Assembly: GCA_031216445.1 (NCBI GenBank)
Contig: CM062204.1
Coordinates: 15,249,001-15,313,000, forward strand
Direction: 5' to 3'
Source: Lateolabrax maculatus
Lineage: Eukaryota; Chordata; Actinopteri; Acropomatiformes; Lateolabracidae
DNA length: 64,000 nucleotides
Part shown: positions 48,591 through 62,301 of the stretch, in pieces
Layout of the letters: each line of letters starts with the position of its first letter
Position numbering within the stretch: the first letter of the stretch is position 1
Position numbers and translations under genes: made by a program
Notes under the pieces: model-generated
What the model saw: the letters and a program-made list of their open reading frames with translations, nothing else
The model's database searches: none
What the model was told of the DNA's origin: nothing

Positions 48591-49199
48591 CCCCTCTTTT
48601 TTTTTTTTATGAGAAGGGATTTTATTAGTCTTTTATTCCTCTACAATGATGACATTGCCTGATATTGTTCCAAAGCCTCTCCCTAATCTGCCATTATTGT
48701 CATTGCCATTGCTCCCTTATCATATACAGACACATCCCACAGTGCTGCTGGCTGTGCTGTAGGCAGAAATGCATGGGGCCATTTGCGGCTTTTTTTTTTT
48801 TTTATTGTCCTGTTTATCAATTAAGCTTGTCTATAACGGAGATATCACACTTCCTCCGACATAAAACATTACTCTCCCACACACCATCCGTTAGCATCTC
48901 ACCTCCCACATAGCCACACTTGCTGTCCACCGCCGATTCTCCTGGTGATGTGCCACCATTTGCACTAATAGAGAGAGCCCCTGCTTAATGTAACGACAGC
49001 TCGATCTGTCGGGCCCCTCACAGGCTCGTAATCGGCGTCATCGAGGGCAGATTGAGGAGCAGTGAAGGCACCGAGGCCGTGACAAAGTGCCCGTGGAGGT
49101 TGTTGGAGTAGTTGGAGTAGTGTGGGGCCGTCACTGTGAGGGCATGTACCCAGGACGCTGTGCGTGTGTGTCTGAGGGGCCGTGCCCCCGTACAACTAT

Positions 49200-49407
49200 C
49201 TCTGTGAGAACCAGTTGGAGTGTGGACATTTTTGGAAAGTGAGGACATTTTTTGGCCGGTCCCCGCTTTTCTGAGACACCTTCAGCGGGCTGTTTGAGGG
49301 TTCAGACTTGGTTTTAAGGTTCAGGTTAGAATTAAGTTTAGGTTCGGGTCAGGGTAAGGGGCTAGGGAATGCATCATGTGAATGAATGTCCTCACAAGTA
49401 TAGCTGT

Positions 49408-49440
<33 letters not shown>
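49200..49440 (+). repeat. Fish interspersed repeat ending in a GT microsatellite
   Basis: The segment has GAGGACATTTTTTGGCCGGT, CTGTTTGAGGGTTCAGACTT, GGGGCTAGGGAATGCATCAT and TGTCCTCACAAGTATAGC, then a GT run at 49414-49440. I recall this arrangement as a very common teleost repeat in which the GT run is part of the unit. It is non-coding. Confidence 0.65.
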
Positions 49441-50249
49441 CCAGCTCTGCTCAGTCATGTGCAGGCAAGGGAAGAATAAGTGAGCAAAAAAGAAAAGAGG
49501 GACAGAGAGAGGGAGGGAGGGAGAGAGATTATGCTAACTCAAAGTATTGGAGGAAGAGGAAAACCCATGTAAGCAGTTTTTCTCTTAGCTCATATATTTA
49601 TATATTTAGCTGTCAGGGCCTTCACTGATACACAGTAGGTTCTCCTGGCTTTGACGTGCTTGTCACCGGCGCAAGGGTTCTGCGAAAGAAGGCCGCTGCT
49701 TATTTTGGCTTAACAACACGACTGCATGACAAACAAGGGGGGGGGGACCAAGCAAAACCACCGACTTAAACACAAATGAGGGCGTCTCATAACTCAGGTG
49801 GCGTGGGAGGGAACTGCGGGACAGCAGTCGAGGGTCCACTGCAATGGAGCTCCGCTCAGTTTTTTTTTGCGGTGACCCAGAAGCGAAGGTGCGGGGGGAA
49901 AATGATGCGCTACCAGTCGGCGATATTTAATCGGCAGGATTGATTTCATGTTCCTACCTACCTTTGAGGTAGAATTTTTTTTTTTTTAATGGTAGAGTGT
50001 CCCATGTCATCTCCCACCCGCCCCCCCCCCCCCCCAATCTACCTCCAGTACTCTCTTAAAATGAGTTTCGGTCTGGGATTCACCCAGATGCTGTAGTGGA
50101 GGGATTAAGCCTCACTGTGGGCATGGCCAGGCAATCATGCAACGAACCAAGCGTTTACCCTGTGCCGACCCCCATCAGCCTTTTGTCAGGTGAAAATGGG
50201 GTGATGTATTCTCAGATGTGCTGACATGGTGTTGCTGATGGCAGTCAAG

Positions 50250-50273
50250 ATGATGATGATGATGATGATGATG
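50250..50273. repeat. GAT trinucleotide repeat
   Basis: Eight TGA/GAT units lie in non-coding DNA. Confidence 0.9.
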
Positions 50274-53200
50274 ACTGTGTCCTGGCTCTTCTTAATGATC
50301 GTTTTAATACTGATGCTCTGATTATCACTGACACTGATAATAAGGTAGGTAGGTAGATGCATTACATCATGGTGTTACATTGCTGCAGTCAGGAGTAGGG
50401 CACTACATCTTACACCAGAATAAGATCAAAAGGACTTGATTTCCCAGAATGCTCTCTCACTCTAAGAGATGTGTGACTTTTATTGGAGCAGAGGCAAACA
50501 CCGGGTTAAAGGGCTCTTGCAAGCAGCAGACAAGTTGAGTATCTGTTGACAGGATGAAAGAATGGATCTTTTTGTATTTGGTGTTGTTAAGATGGTGGGA
50601 TGGTGGCAGCATCATCGTAGTCTTAAGAACATGACAGTCCGTGCAAAATGATAGAGGCATTCAAAGCCAATCCTGATTTTTTCATGTGACAGATTGTGTG
50701 CGTGTGTGTGTGTGTGTGTGTCTGTTTTCTTTCCTCCGGTTGTTGTTTGTTCTCTCACTCTTCCTAAATCACACATAACAGGCACACACGCAGTCAAATG
50801 TACTTACGCATATTATGTAAATTTTAACATGGACAAACAAAGCAGTCACCAAATTCTCAAAAACACTAAAAACACATAGATGCCGTCACACTTGCCTACA
50901 CACTTAGGTAAAATCGTATTGTGTCCTGGATGTATCCACCCATTCTGTCATACAGTACTTGGCCTTGGGTTTAAAAATATCAGAGTACAAACACACATAC
51001 AGTCAGACACACAGTTTTAGCAGGGACAGCCCTGGTGTGCTGGCACAAAACCAAAGAGCTGCTGATAACGAGGTTGAAGTTAGTTAGGATTTTAGCTGTG
51101 CCTCAACCTCCTAACACCCTTTCTAAATCTGATTCATCCCAAAATGAGATGTTTTTCCAAGAGAGAGAGATGAAAACACTCTCTCCCTCTCTTTTTCTCT
51201 CTCCCTCCCTTCTACCCTTGCCAAATACAGTTGAGCTCCCCCCCCCCCCCCCCACCCACCCCCCCTTCTATTACTCTCATACTCTCACACACTATGTTTC
51301 ACACCCCGTTCCTCCCTCCCGTTCTCTCACATTTCTCTCTTCTCTCCTCCCCTGGCACCTCGATGTGTTTCTCTTTAATTGAGATGCATTTCAATGTGGT
51401 GCAAATTAGCTTTCTACAGCTCCAGTCTAAACTTGCAACCTGTGTGTGTGGGTATGTGTGTTGGTGCCCATGCATGTATGTGCGCACGTGTAATCTATAC
51501 TTGTGTGTGTACGTATGTGTGTGTGAAAAGAATTCCCACAGTTAAAGGTGCTACCTTCCTGTTCGTTTCTTTAACGCGTCTTCTGATGCCTCCTCTCTCC
51601 CACAAAAGTACATTTTTAGTATAGCAAATAACATTCACTGGCTTGATTCCTTTGGTTTAGTTTCTGTCTCTTGGCTAGAGGGATCTACATGGGCTCCCTC
51701 TAAGGATTTGAATTCTGATCTGTGCCTCAGAGTTGACAGTGCACAGTAGCTCATTAGGGAGAGGGGAATCAGTAGGGTCAGGGCAGTTTATAAAGACATG
51801 TTTCGGTTATGCAATGCTTGTCTTCCTCAGCTGATCTGATCTGATCAGGTTCTGTTTTTCTAAAAGGAAAGGCAGGCTGGTATTATTCTGTACACTGTGC
51901 AGAGAACTGGAAAGTACAGTTTGTTTCTCTTAACATGTTCTTTAGTGAACTGCTCAAGTATTAAAAATCACATTTTGAATCAAACAAGCAAATCTTTGCC
52001 AATTATTGGGTCGTAGTGAATTTTCTCCTCCTTTGCGGAACTTGAAAATTATCATAAAATTAGAGTAGCCGAGACAACCCAAGGGCTCAGAAGATAAGTC
52101 TTACGGGTTAGCAGGACAGGAAAGAATCAAAACAAAAACATTTCTGCTATACACCTTCACTTTATTCTTCCTGACCTTTTTCTAATCTTTGGTTTTTGTT
52201 TTGAAAAACTGGATTGATTTAACTTTTCAGGCCCCTAAAAACTCTTCAAAGGAAACTATCCTGGAAACTGGATGCTAATTCTTTAGTTGAACTGCCTGCA
52301 CGTGTAACTCGTGATGCAGGGTTGCAAGTAGACATAGCTTATCTTTAAAGGGTCTCATGCCAAAGAGATTGGCAGCCACGGAATTACAGGGATCACCATC
52401 CAGCATCAATATATCCTTTTGTGGTGGAAAAAGTTCCGATTCACAAGTGGAGTTACATTTGAAAATGTAAATGTATCTAGAAGACATATACAGTGGAGTA
52501 TCTTGTAACAGGTTTTTTCTAGGTGGTCTCAGGTGTGTGCATGTCTGTGTGTATTTATGTTTCCGCCAGCAGTGTATGAGGGCGAACGTGGCATCGTGCG
52601 CTGTGTGCCACTTTGTCTGTGTGCATGTATGTACTGTATGCGCACATTCGTGCATGTGAGAGAACAAGAGGAGTCGTTAGGGAGACTGATGCTGACAGTG
52701 GGGTGACCTTGGGGCTCCCAGTCTTCCTCCTGTCGATGAAGGGGATGACTTAGTGCCTCCCTCCCCACCCGTGATGGCTCATTTATTATCATTAGGCACA
52801 CAGTCAAAAGATGCAGCTCAGGCCCTCAAAACTGAGTGGTACGTCTGTGGATCTGTCCGCTTGCCTCCGTGTGCGTGCATGTGTGCATCACCGAGAGTGA
52901 GAGGCAACAGGACAGAGACAGAAAGGGAAGTCTTATCTCTGACGATAAGCGCTGCACGTCTGAACATATGTGTCTGTCAGCCTGCGTTTGTCACAGGTGC
53001 GCCTGCCTTTGTTTTAGCTGCTGAACGTGTTTATCCATATCTTGATGGAAGACGCGCTGGCTGTCAGTCCACATCTGCCTGCTTGCGGTGCAGTATAAAT
53101 AACATATCATGCCATAACCCTAACCTTACGTCACCTCCGCCAGCCAGTGAGCAACATCAGTGGTATATGGGTACATCAGGGCGGCCTCTGTGCTATCGTT

Positions 53201-53369
53201 TCTCAGCGTGATGGATGGAGACTTCTGCAGGCCAGTCAATACCCAATCTGAGCCCCACTGTCCTGATTTAAGATACAGCAGCACCCAGGTGACACACTCA
53301 GAAGCTCGCCACTTTAATCACTCTGAGCATCAACTCTACACTGCCAAGATTGGTGTATGAGTGGGTTAG

Positions 53370-53394
53370 TGTGTGTGTGTGTGTGTGTGTGTGT
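53370..53394. repeat. GT microsatellite
   Basis: A pure GT run of about 25 bases is followed by TTTGTG-type interrupted units to about 53425. Confidence 0.9.
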
Positions 53395-53969
53395 TTGTGT
53401 TTGTGTTTGTGTGCGTGTGTGTTTGTATTAGTATCTCACTCAGTCAAGCACTACTGTAATCACACAGCGATCGGCAAGTACCTGCGCTTCTGACAGAGTT
53501 AACATTTCTTTAGAATGTAAAGGGAGCAACATAAATAATGTTTACAAGGGAGGATTTATGATTTGTGAAGCATGAGCGGTAACAGAAAACATACATGAAG
53601 AGAGAAGGTGGAGGGACGGAGGTGCCTTATTTTAGGGTTATCTAAAAGGGAATAAAATGTGTATGAAACCTTGTGTACACTGAAAGTTCTCATATAGTAA
53701 CCCTGTCCCCCACAAAACATGTTCATATAATTCTAATTGCATTGCCAAATGGAGGAAATGTAATTTCAGTCTGGATTAGATTCATTTGCAAAGTTTTTCC
53801 AGGACAGTGTGTGGCATCCTTATACTACTATAGTCCCTTTCATAGATGCACTGCAGCCCTGAACTTAGACATTACCCGGAGGAGCTTTTTGTGAGAACGC
53901 AAATACACCAATCATTTGAACATGAAACAGACTTAACCTTGCCAGCTGTTTAGTCTGTGTAATATCCAA

Positions 53970-54425
53970 TTGAGCCTATGTGTGAATAGAGCAGGTCATT
54001 GTCCGGAGAAGTCACAGCGAGCGAGTGGGCGTGTTGATGACCTCCAACAGTCACCTCCCCTCTCATCCACTGCCGCTATATTTTACACTTCTGGCTGGCG
54101 CTGGACAAACGCAGCCAGCTAAGCTGCATTGTTTTGACTGGGCCTGAACACTCCACTATGGAGATAACACTAATGGGAGTGAGAACTTCCTGTGGTTTCT
54201 TTTAAAAAAAAAACTAAAAACTAGAAATAAAAATTTCTGATGAATATCTTTTTGACTGAATAATAACCACAGCGTACTTTTCCTGCCTCCTGCACCCCTC
54301 GCCTAATTTAATAGGTGAGGGCGCGTCTGACATGGACAATCTCCTGTTGTGTGCTTTATGTGTGACAATATCGGACCTGATTCTCCAGACATTGTCCGGA
54401 GTTCAAATGTGAAAACGGCTTTAGT
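53970..54425. mobile_element. Possible miniature DNA transposon with degenerate inverted ends
   Basis: The left side reads GTGTGAATAGAGCAGGTCAT then TGTCCGGAGAAGTC. The reverse complement of the right side reads TTCACATTTGAACTCCGGAC then AATGTCTGGAGAATC. The shared core (GACAATGTC or GTCATTGTCC with GGAGAA) and the TTCACA/GTGTGAA wording suggest diverged inverted ends. No clear target duplication was found, and the limits are approximate. Confidence 0.35.
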
Positions 54426-55227
54426 GACAGAAAGGAGGCCAGGGTGGATAACTGGGCATACGAAGCACCTGAGAGTGGGACTCTATGTTTAGGCTACTTG
54501 GCCACTTGGTTAAGGTTAGAGAAAGATTGTGGTTTTGGTTGAATATTGACAAAAAATCTTTGCATTCCATTTCAAGTCAGCTTTAAGTCAGCGTTTTGTT
54601 TTGACAATTTCTTTTTTTCTTAATCTTTACCAGGTGCTTTGAGTTGCCTGAACAAATACTTAAAAACATTACTCATGCTTTAGCTGCCATGAGAGGATTT
54701 TGAGGGAGAATAAATGAAATACTTTGACAGTAAAGTTTTGCAGATATATTCAGTGTGAACATTTTGCATTAAACAGTTTATTCAAACGTAAATATTACTT
54801 TGCTTTGCTAATATGAAAGGCAATCCATGCCGCATTACTTTTGCCTACAGAACATATTTGCTAATACCAAATGTATTGTATGTGTGTAGTTGTATTGTTG
54901 TAAATTAACAATAGTTGTGCTTTATGCAGTGATGGAAAAGTGAGAATATTTTAAGAGTGAAAAGGTGGACAATTTATATTCAGCATCTTCAATGTGTACA
55001 ATCTCCCTGCTGTTTCAGTTTATGAGCGCATCATGCAGTAGAAAACGCTTCAGTACATGTGGTAATCAAGGGAAGATTGTGTTTGTATGAGTGAACGGTT
55101 GGATATCGCTACTTTATCAGAGAGTAATCTGTTTGCATTGATTCAAATTGTTCCCTCTTGACATGTCATTATTCACATACTGTACATGCACAACACATAC
55201 TTACTTGCGCACACTTGCGCGCACACA

Positions 55228-55228
<1 letters not shown>

Positions 55229-55261
<33 letters not shown>
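55229..55261. repeat. CA microsatellite
   Basis: A nearly pure CA run of about 33 bases heads a long pyrimidine-rich stretch that continues to about 55840. Confidence 0.9.
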
Positions 55262-55263
<2 letters not shown>

Positions 55264-55866
55264 CACACAGCCCCTCCCCTCCAGCCCCTCCACTTTGGCT
55301 GTTAGTCTAATTTATGAGGTGCCGTTAATTTGGCCTAAACGCTCGTTGCGAGACCTCCCTCCTCTCTCATCCCTTCATCTCTGCATCCCTCCTTCTCATC
55401 CTCCTTCTCATCAGTCACTCGGCAGAGTAAATCAGAGGGGTGGTATTGCACAGCAGGCAATACATAGACTGGACACCTTGACTAATATAGCGCTGTCCTT
55501 CTCCCTCCCTCCCTCTCTCCCTGTCTGTCTAACTCTCTCCATCCCTTGCGCTCTCCATCTCTCTTGCCTGCTGTCTAAATCAAATTTGGCTTCTCTCCTC
55601 ACCTCTGTTCCTATTTTGGTTTAGCTTTTTCCTGTTTTCTATCTACACTTCTTTTACTGCCGCTGTGCCTGTTTCCTGTGCACTTTCTCTCCACTCTTCT
55701 GCTTTTCCCCCACCCACTGTCTCCATACCTCTGTCCTGGACCGCTCTTCCTCTACTCTCCTTCTTCACTCCCTTACCTTGCCTTGCTCCTCCTTGCTTCC
55801 TCCCCCATTCTCCTGTTCTCATGTTAGGTGTAAATTTAGAACAGAAGGCATGAGGGGATGCTTTGC

Positions 55867-55867
<1 letters not shown>

Positions 55868-55940
<73 letters not shown>
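55868..55940. repeat. Compound TG-GA microsatellite
   Basis: About 42 bases of TG change directly into about 32 bases of GA with no spacer. The 170-codon frame starting here is a translation of the repeat and its flank. Confidence 0.93.
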
Positions 55941-55947
<7 letters not shown>

Positions 55948-58900
55948 ACTCTACATGAAAGATTCTCAGAGTCCCAATACAGTGCTCAGATGGGGCTGAT
56001 TAAAAACCTAAAGCCTTGGTTTTCATCCGCGTTTAGAATTCACATAAAATCAGCTACGGTGCACACACTCATGTGCAATCAGTTATACACACACTCACAT
56101 GCACACATGCATTCACACATTAACACACAATGCACACACACACGTGTTTCCCGCCTCATTATATTACTCTTGTTTCTCTCTTTTGCTCCCTACTTCTGTC
56201 GTTGTCTCTCTCTCTCTTGTTTTCTCTCGCTCTGTCCGACTCTCTCAAACACAAACACCCACTCTAGTGACTGGGTGAAGGTGATTCTTCCCAAAACAGT
56301 GGAAGTGTACAGAAACAACGTCAGGCATGTGAGACTCCCTCATCGTGTTACGCCACATTGTTCTCTCTAATTCCATACATGGCACACACTGGAGACTGAC
56401 CCTGTGCCGCACTCACTGAACTGGACTGCTCAGCACACCTATACATCACTGCCCATCTCTCCAGCTCTCTCTCTCCCCGTCTCTTGCTGTCTGTTTTCCA
56501 TCTGCCCCCCCCCCCCCCTCAGTAGTTCTGGGTTTCATGTCTATTTATTTTCCCTCTTATTTCTCGTCTTTCGCAGCATCGATCTCTCATGTACAACCCG
56601 TCTCCCGGCCCCGTCTTTGTCCCTTCCCCTCTCTCTTCTTCAAATTCCCACAGCACAAAAGGCTTAGCTACTTCTCAATAAATGTAACAACATCCAGCCT
56701 CCTCTTCTCGGCCCCAGCCCACCCCCCACCCCCCGCCCCTCCCCTCTCTGTCACTTCTCCCTCTCTCAGTGGGCTTCTAGTGCACACTTACAGTCACAAG
56801 ATAAAGCATGTTACGTCTGCCTTATCCCTCTGTGTATTATATAAAGCCGACATGGTTATCATTAAGCAAGAACACCTTAAAACACTGCCTCGTTCTATAC
56901 AAAGATCAGACTGTCTTTGGAGCAAAGAATGAACTTAATTAGAATAGAATAGATTACAACAGAAATTGGATTTTAAAGGATGATACCTATTTAAGAGTAT
57001 GTATATAAGCTAAAATTCATTTTTTACATAAACACATAACATAAACATTCTGACATACTTATTTTTTTATTGTTTACTTAACATGGACAATGAAAAATAC
57101 ATTTATTGCAGCGGATATAGCTAAAAGCCAATTTTCATCTGTGATCCCAGGGTGAGTGCCTCCAGTGATGTGTAGGTTGACGCTGTAAAAGACTTAACAA
57201 TAGCAGACAGTTGTGGTGAATAAAAAGTTCTGCCTCAAAACAAATACAATAACACATTATTATCACAGCCAAAGGTAAAGCAGACTGCAAAAGTACCCAA
57301 CTAACCACCCTTACATTGGTAATCTAAAGCATAATCAGATAATTCAGTAGAATTGAGGATTTTCCAGATACCTATGCAACCTTTAACATTTTCCAACATT
57401 TCATTTTAATACTAATTTATAGCTTAACTCAGTGACTGCAAGTCTGAGTATCCTTCTGACAGTCTTTTTTATAACTGGAATAAAATTGTTTTAATGTACT
57501 GCACTCTCTGATACTAAATGTTAAATTCCACATTCAGGCTGCACTAAATGGAAAACAACCAAACTTTGTGGACGGGAATTGAACAGTTCCCTTCAGTGGA
57601 GGCTCTTCTTGAACTTGAGACAGCACTGCAGGTTGTTACAAACTGTTCACGTGTAAGTGGAGCAACAAAAAATACAAAATACAAAAATAGCAACAAAAAC
57701 AGAATTAGAAATCTAGAATAGAATAGAATGGAATTTAGTTTTGGAGGCTTTATACTGTAAGTAGAACAGGAAAGGTAACCAGTGTGCTTAGTTGAAGCTC
57801 TTTACTTATTAGATATATTAGCAGATTTGCCTATACAACTGAGTTTAATTTAATTCACCAGTAAATACATTCAGGTCATGTTCTTTGGGATCAGTGGCAT
57901 AAATCAGGAGTTCTCAGCTCATGGCAATGCTGGCAGCCAGCTAAAACAGTCCAGTAAGTGCAGGATGATGAATGATTATTATATAAAAAGATTCTTTCCC
58001 TCTTGATCTTAACTTTATTGTTGGGGATCCCTGGACACATTAGTATTTCACAAATAAAAAACATTCAACACAAGTCTTATTAATGTGGTAATTTATGGAT
58101 TTACACATGTTAAAAAAGCACATCCTTTATTTCACAACTCCCCACCCACCAGGGTTCAACACGTCCAACTTAAATAATAATTAAATTCAATGACAGACAT
58201 GGAACTCGCAAATCAAGTATGAATTGGGTGCATTTTCTCGTGTGAATACATTATGTGGCTGTATCCCTGTGAGATCTCTGGGCTGCAGGCCAAGTGTCTC
58301 TGGCTGAGCCATCTCCCTTCGCTGTGTGTCTGTTCAGTCAGCCACAGAGAAGACAGATAGAACCACCAGTCTGCTCACCCCACCAGTCGCACCAATGTAA
58401 TCAGACCTCAGCAGCCATAAACCACCGGCTATGGACACTCTGCCCAGCCCGCTGTCACACACACACAAACACACACCCACACATGGAAACAAGTACACCG
58501 ATACAGACAAATGAATGCAAGTGCAGACCCGCGCGCAAGGATTCGGATTTGTGTGCGTAAGCGTAGACACAACCTGCAAACGCTCAAATATGAAAAATAG
58601 AGCTGTTACACTGGCTCACAAATGCACACGTAGCTGTGACACATATATGCACACACACATAGCTTAAAGTGAGGCGTCGAGGGCTTAGTGGTGGTCTTCC
58701 TTAAATTGAGGCTTTCTGCCCAAGGAGCTTAGCCCAACATGTCCCACTCTGCTGCGGCGAGAAGGATGTCTTCTGGCCCAGGGGGAATCTTCATCATGTT
58801 GCTCACCATTATATGTGTGCGTATGTGTGCATGGATGGACTACCATCTACTGTGTGTGTGAGTTATGTGAAAGCTTGTGTCTTCATCTCCCTCCCTCACT

Positions 58901-59495
58901 GTCTCTTCCCTTCCATCACTCTTTTAGCACCTCCATCAGTGTCTGTTTCACCCCTCTCCACTGCCTGCGTTTCGGGCCATTTTATGTCTGTTTGTCTTTT
59001 TGTTATCCTGTATCTTTTGTTCTCCTCTTCAACAAACTAACACTCAACGTCTCCCAACCTCCCTTTCTTCAGTCTCTGCCTCTCTCTCCAGCTTTGTGGT
59101 GTGAACGATGGTGGATGACTGTGCTTTAGGAGATTTACTGCTGGATCCCGTCTCTGTCAGGTGTCGAGACGAAAGGAAAGCGATGAAGGGGGAGAGGGGG
59201 AAGCAGATGGAAGATAGAGCAGTACACAGAGAGATGACGAGGGGAGAGAGGGGAAGGAAATGGAATCAGAGGATGAGGGCAAAGAAGGGGATGAGAAAGA
59301 GGAGATTATGCAGGGAAAAAAAGTGAGATCATATGAGTAAAATGTGAACAGAGTATAGAATAGAAAGAGAGGCTACACTATGTTTTTTAAAACATTCTCT
59401 GAATATAGTTTGACATGAATGACTCTATACTCGGATAGAACTGAGCCTCCTTTTCTCTCACTTTCCCTCTTTTTCTTAGTTTCTCACCAAAACAT

Positions 59496-59498
<3 letters not shown>

Positions 59499-59546
<48 letters not shown>
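59499..59546. repeat. CA microsatellite
   Basis: A pure CA run of about 48 bases is followed by GAAACACA units to about 59570. Confidence 0.93.
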
Positions 59547-59550
<4 letters not shown>

Positions 59551-62201
59551 CACAGAAACACAAACTCACACAGTAACAGACACAAACAAATGAATCCATG
59601 CAGTCAGTTACAGGTGCAACTTTCACCACACTGACCAGAAACCAATTGTGTTCCTTTTTGCTGATCTTACCATTCTTGTTTAAAACCAACTACCTCAACA
59701 GTTAAGCGCCGTGGGCCGTGTCAGGGGTTAAAGTTGCGGCTGAAGGGTCACTGCAAGTGTGTTTAACCCACTAACAGACCATTCACACACTTTAATGGCC
59801 CCCAAGAGGAAACACACATACATTTTCAAAGACCAGGCTGTCTGCCTTTGTGCAAAGCAGCACATACAGTATATTCACAGACGCACACAAACACACATTA
59901 CTCTTACTATGCTTGTGAGGACCATCAATTTATTGCTGTTATTCTGTAATTTTCTGTAATTCTAACATTATTAGCCTACTGACGATAATATAATCAACAA
60001 TGACAGGATGCATTAAATGCATTTGGTCCATTTGATACATTTACCCTAATGGAATTAAATTACAATTAACTGAATTGTCACTAGTTTCTCTAGTGATTCA
60101 CTTACACTGTGGCATACGCTTATTCATGCTAGGTTAATGTAGGCTAAGATAACTAGCCTTAACCTTCCTAGCCTAGATTATTGAATGTCAGTTTTTCTGG
60201 AGATTGTTAAAATGAACATGAAATAATGTGCTATTTTAAGCACTACTTGATTATTTTAACCATGTTGACTTTTGCTGCAAAAGTAGCAGTCCAACTGTTT
60301 CCATAAGAACTAAATATGGTGGACAGTGGGGAAATGTGCTACTATATGTATTCATTGATCAACTAAACTCAAATACAGGTAGTTCCAAAAATAAATTGTG
60401 GCGACATTCAGCATATTGAATCAATAATATCTGAAGATCCAGTTTGGTCAAATATAAACATCACAGTAATTACTCAGTATATTAACTGAGTGAAACCTTC
60501 TGTACTTACACTTTAAGTTTTTTCATGTACATATTTAAGTGCATACATCTCTATTATCTTTGTTATCAAGAAACTGCTCATAAAGAGCAACTGCTCTTTA
60601 TCCTGGAAGGCCAAAAATAGCCCTGCATCAAAACAACACAAGGGGCCGCGTTGGTGTGGGCGTGTAGTTACAGGTGCCGATGAGAAGATGAGATACAAAC
60701 CAGGAAGTCCAGACTGAAGCCTTATCATACAACAAGACACCGCACAGCAGTTTATAGCAGTTAATCCTATGAGGAAGGATTTAACAACTCTTATCACGTC
60801 AGCGATAATTTGGTCCTCAGTCTAGACACTGAGGTAAACAGTAAAATTAGCACGTTGCTACATAGCCCAAGGCTATAGAATCACAAAACATTCAACACAT
60901 TAACCACAGAACCGAATCATCGATCAATACCAAACATACAGATGACTTAAGTGCTGCGACTGTGGTAATACTTGTCCTTTGCAAAGTGACTTTTAGTATT
61001 AAAATGAGGCCGTGCGATCACACCAGGATGCATTTATTGCTAGGCTTGTACACTCCATGACTGGTAGTTAGGTTCGCACTATGTTAGTCTGTCAGTAACA
61101 GCAATGCTGGCAGCAATGTCGGCACAATCTGGATGCCTCATGTCATCAAAACACAGCTCATCTTCAGAATGCTCCTGCTTACAATTAACACTATTTTTCC
61201 CAGATAGAGTATGAGAATGGTCAATGACAATAAATGCATTTTGGGCCATATTCAGATTTGAGTTAACCATGTGCAATGAAGAGTTGATACCAAAACTGTG
61301 CATGTAAGTATTCAAGTTTCAGATTTATGTGAGGCACTCAGAGAGGTATGAGGGTGGAGTTTCCCCAAAATAAAATGGGGTTATCCACTATTCTGACTTA
61401 GAACTCAAGCATGAGCTCTATTAAGTTCAGCAAAATTTGAGAATTTAAGCACAATTATTTTAGATTAGATTACGTATACTTACTGAGCATCCTGCTAGTT
61501 TGTTAAATCTATTTATTGTTTTTTTATTAGTTATACTGTTTTATTTGTTTTTGCTACTTTTTAACAGTTCTTGCTTGTGTCTTTGTTTGCAATGAAATTA
61601 GTTTTTCTTTCAATACGTTTATAATTGACATCCAAACTTCTTGGTTGGAGTGCAAACATTTTTACTTGCAGTCTTACACTTACACTTTGCTGTAAAATAT
61701 TTATATGTAAAATATTTTATATTTTACTACACTTTAAAAATGCAATAATACCCATAATAAGTCTGATCCAAGCCCGACGTCTTCATCAGAGTAGGCTGAA
61801 TCCAGCACAATTCTTAGGGGCAAGAACACATTGTGTACCTCTGTTGGCAACTATTAAATGTTTATTTGCATTTTGACATCTTCTGTTTAATTTAACCCTT
61901 ATAACTTAAATGTGTGTCCGCAGTAAATAGCGTACATGTATTTCACAAGTAAATAAAAAATCTCAAGTTTGTTCTCCAACGGACAGCCAACAAACTCACA
62001 TTTACACACAGAGATGTTCAACACACAAATGTGGTAAACGTGTGTGCATGCATGAGCGACCGCATTATGTGCTGTGGAGAACACTAGAAAAACCAAAAAA
62101 GGGAGATGTGTTGAGAGAGAGAGAGAGCAGAACCAGAAATGGTTAGAGGCACCCATCTGTCAGAGGAAAAAGAGGAGAGACGGGCTGAGAGACAGACAGT
62201 G

Positions 62202-62206
<5 letters not shown>

Positions 62207-62265
<59 letters not shown>

Positions 62266-62268
62266 CGG

Positions 62269-62301
<33 letters not shown>
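62207..62301. repeat. Compound GA-GT microsatellite inside a longer purine-rich block
   Basis: About 53 bases of GA (62207-62259), a short spacer (GTGAAGGCGGG), then about 30 bases of GT and a G run. Purine-rich DNA extends from about 62110 to 62500. Minus-strand frames of 243 and 133 codons across it are Ser/Leu translations of CT repeats. Confidence 0.93.

Noticed and set aside
47897..48612. Frames of 90-148 codons in the CpG-rich block, on both strands
   Set aside because: They depend on long A/T runs (Lys and Phe strings) and overlap on both strands. No domain or consistent splice structure supports them.
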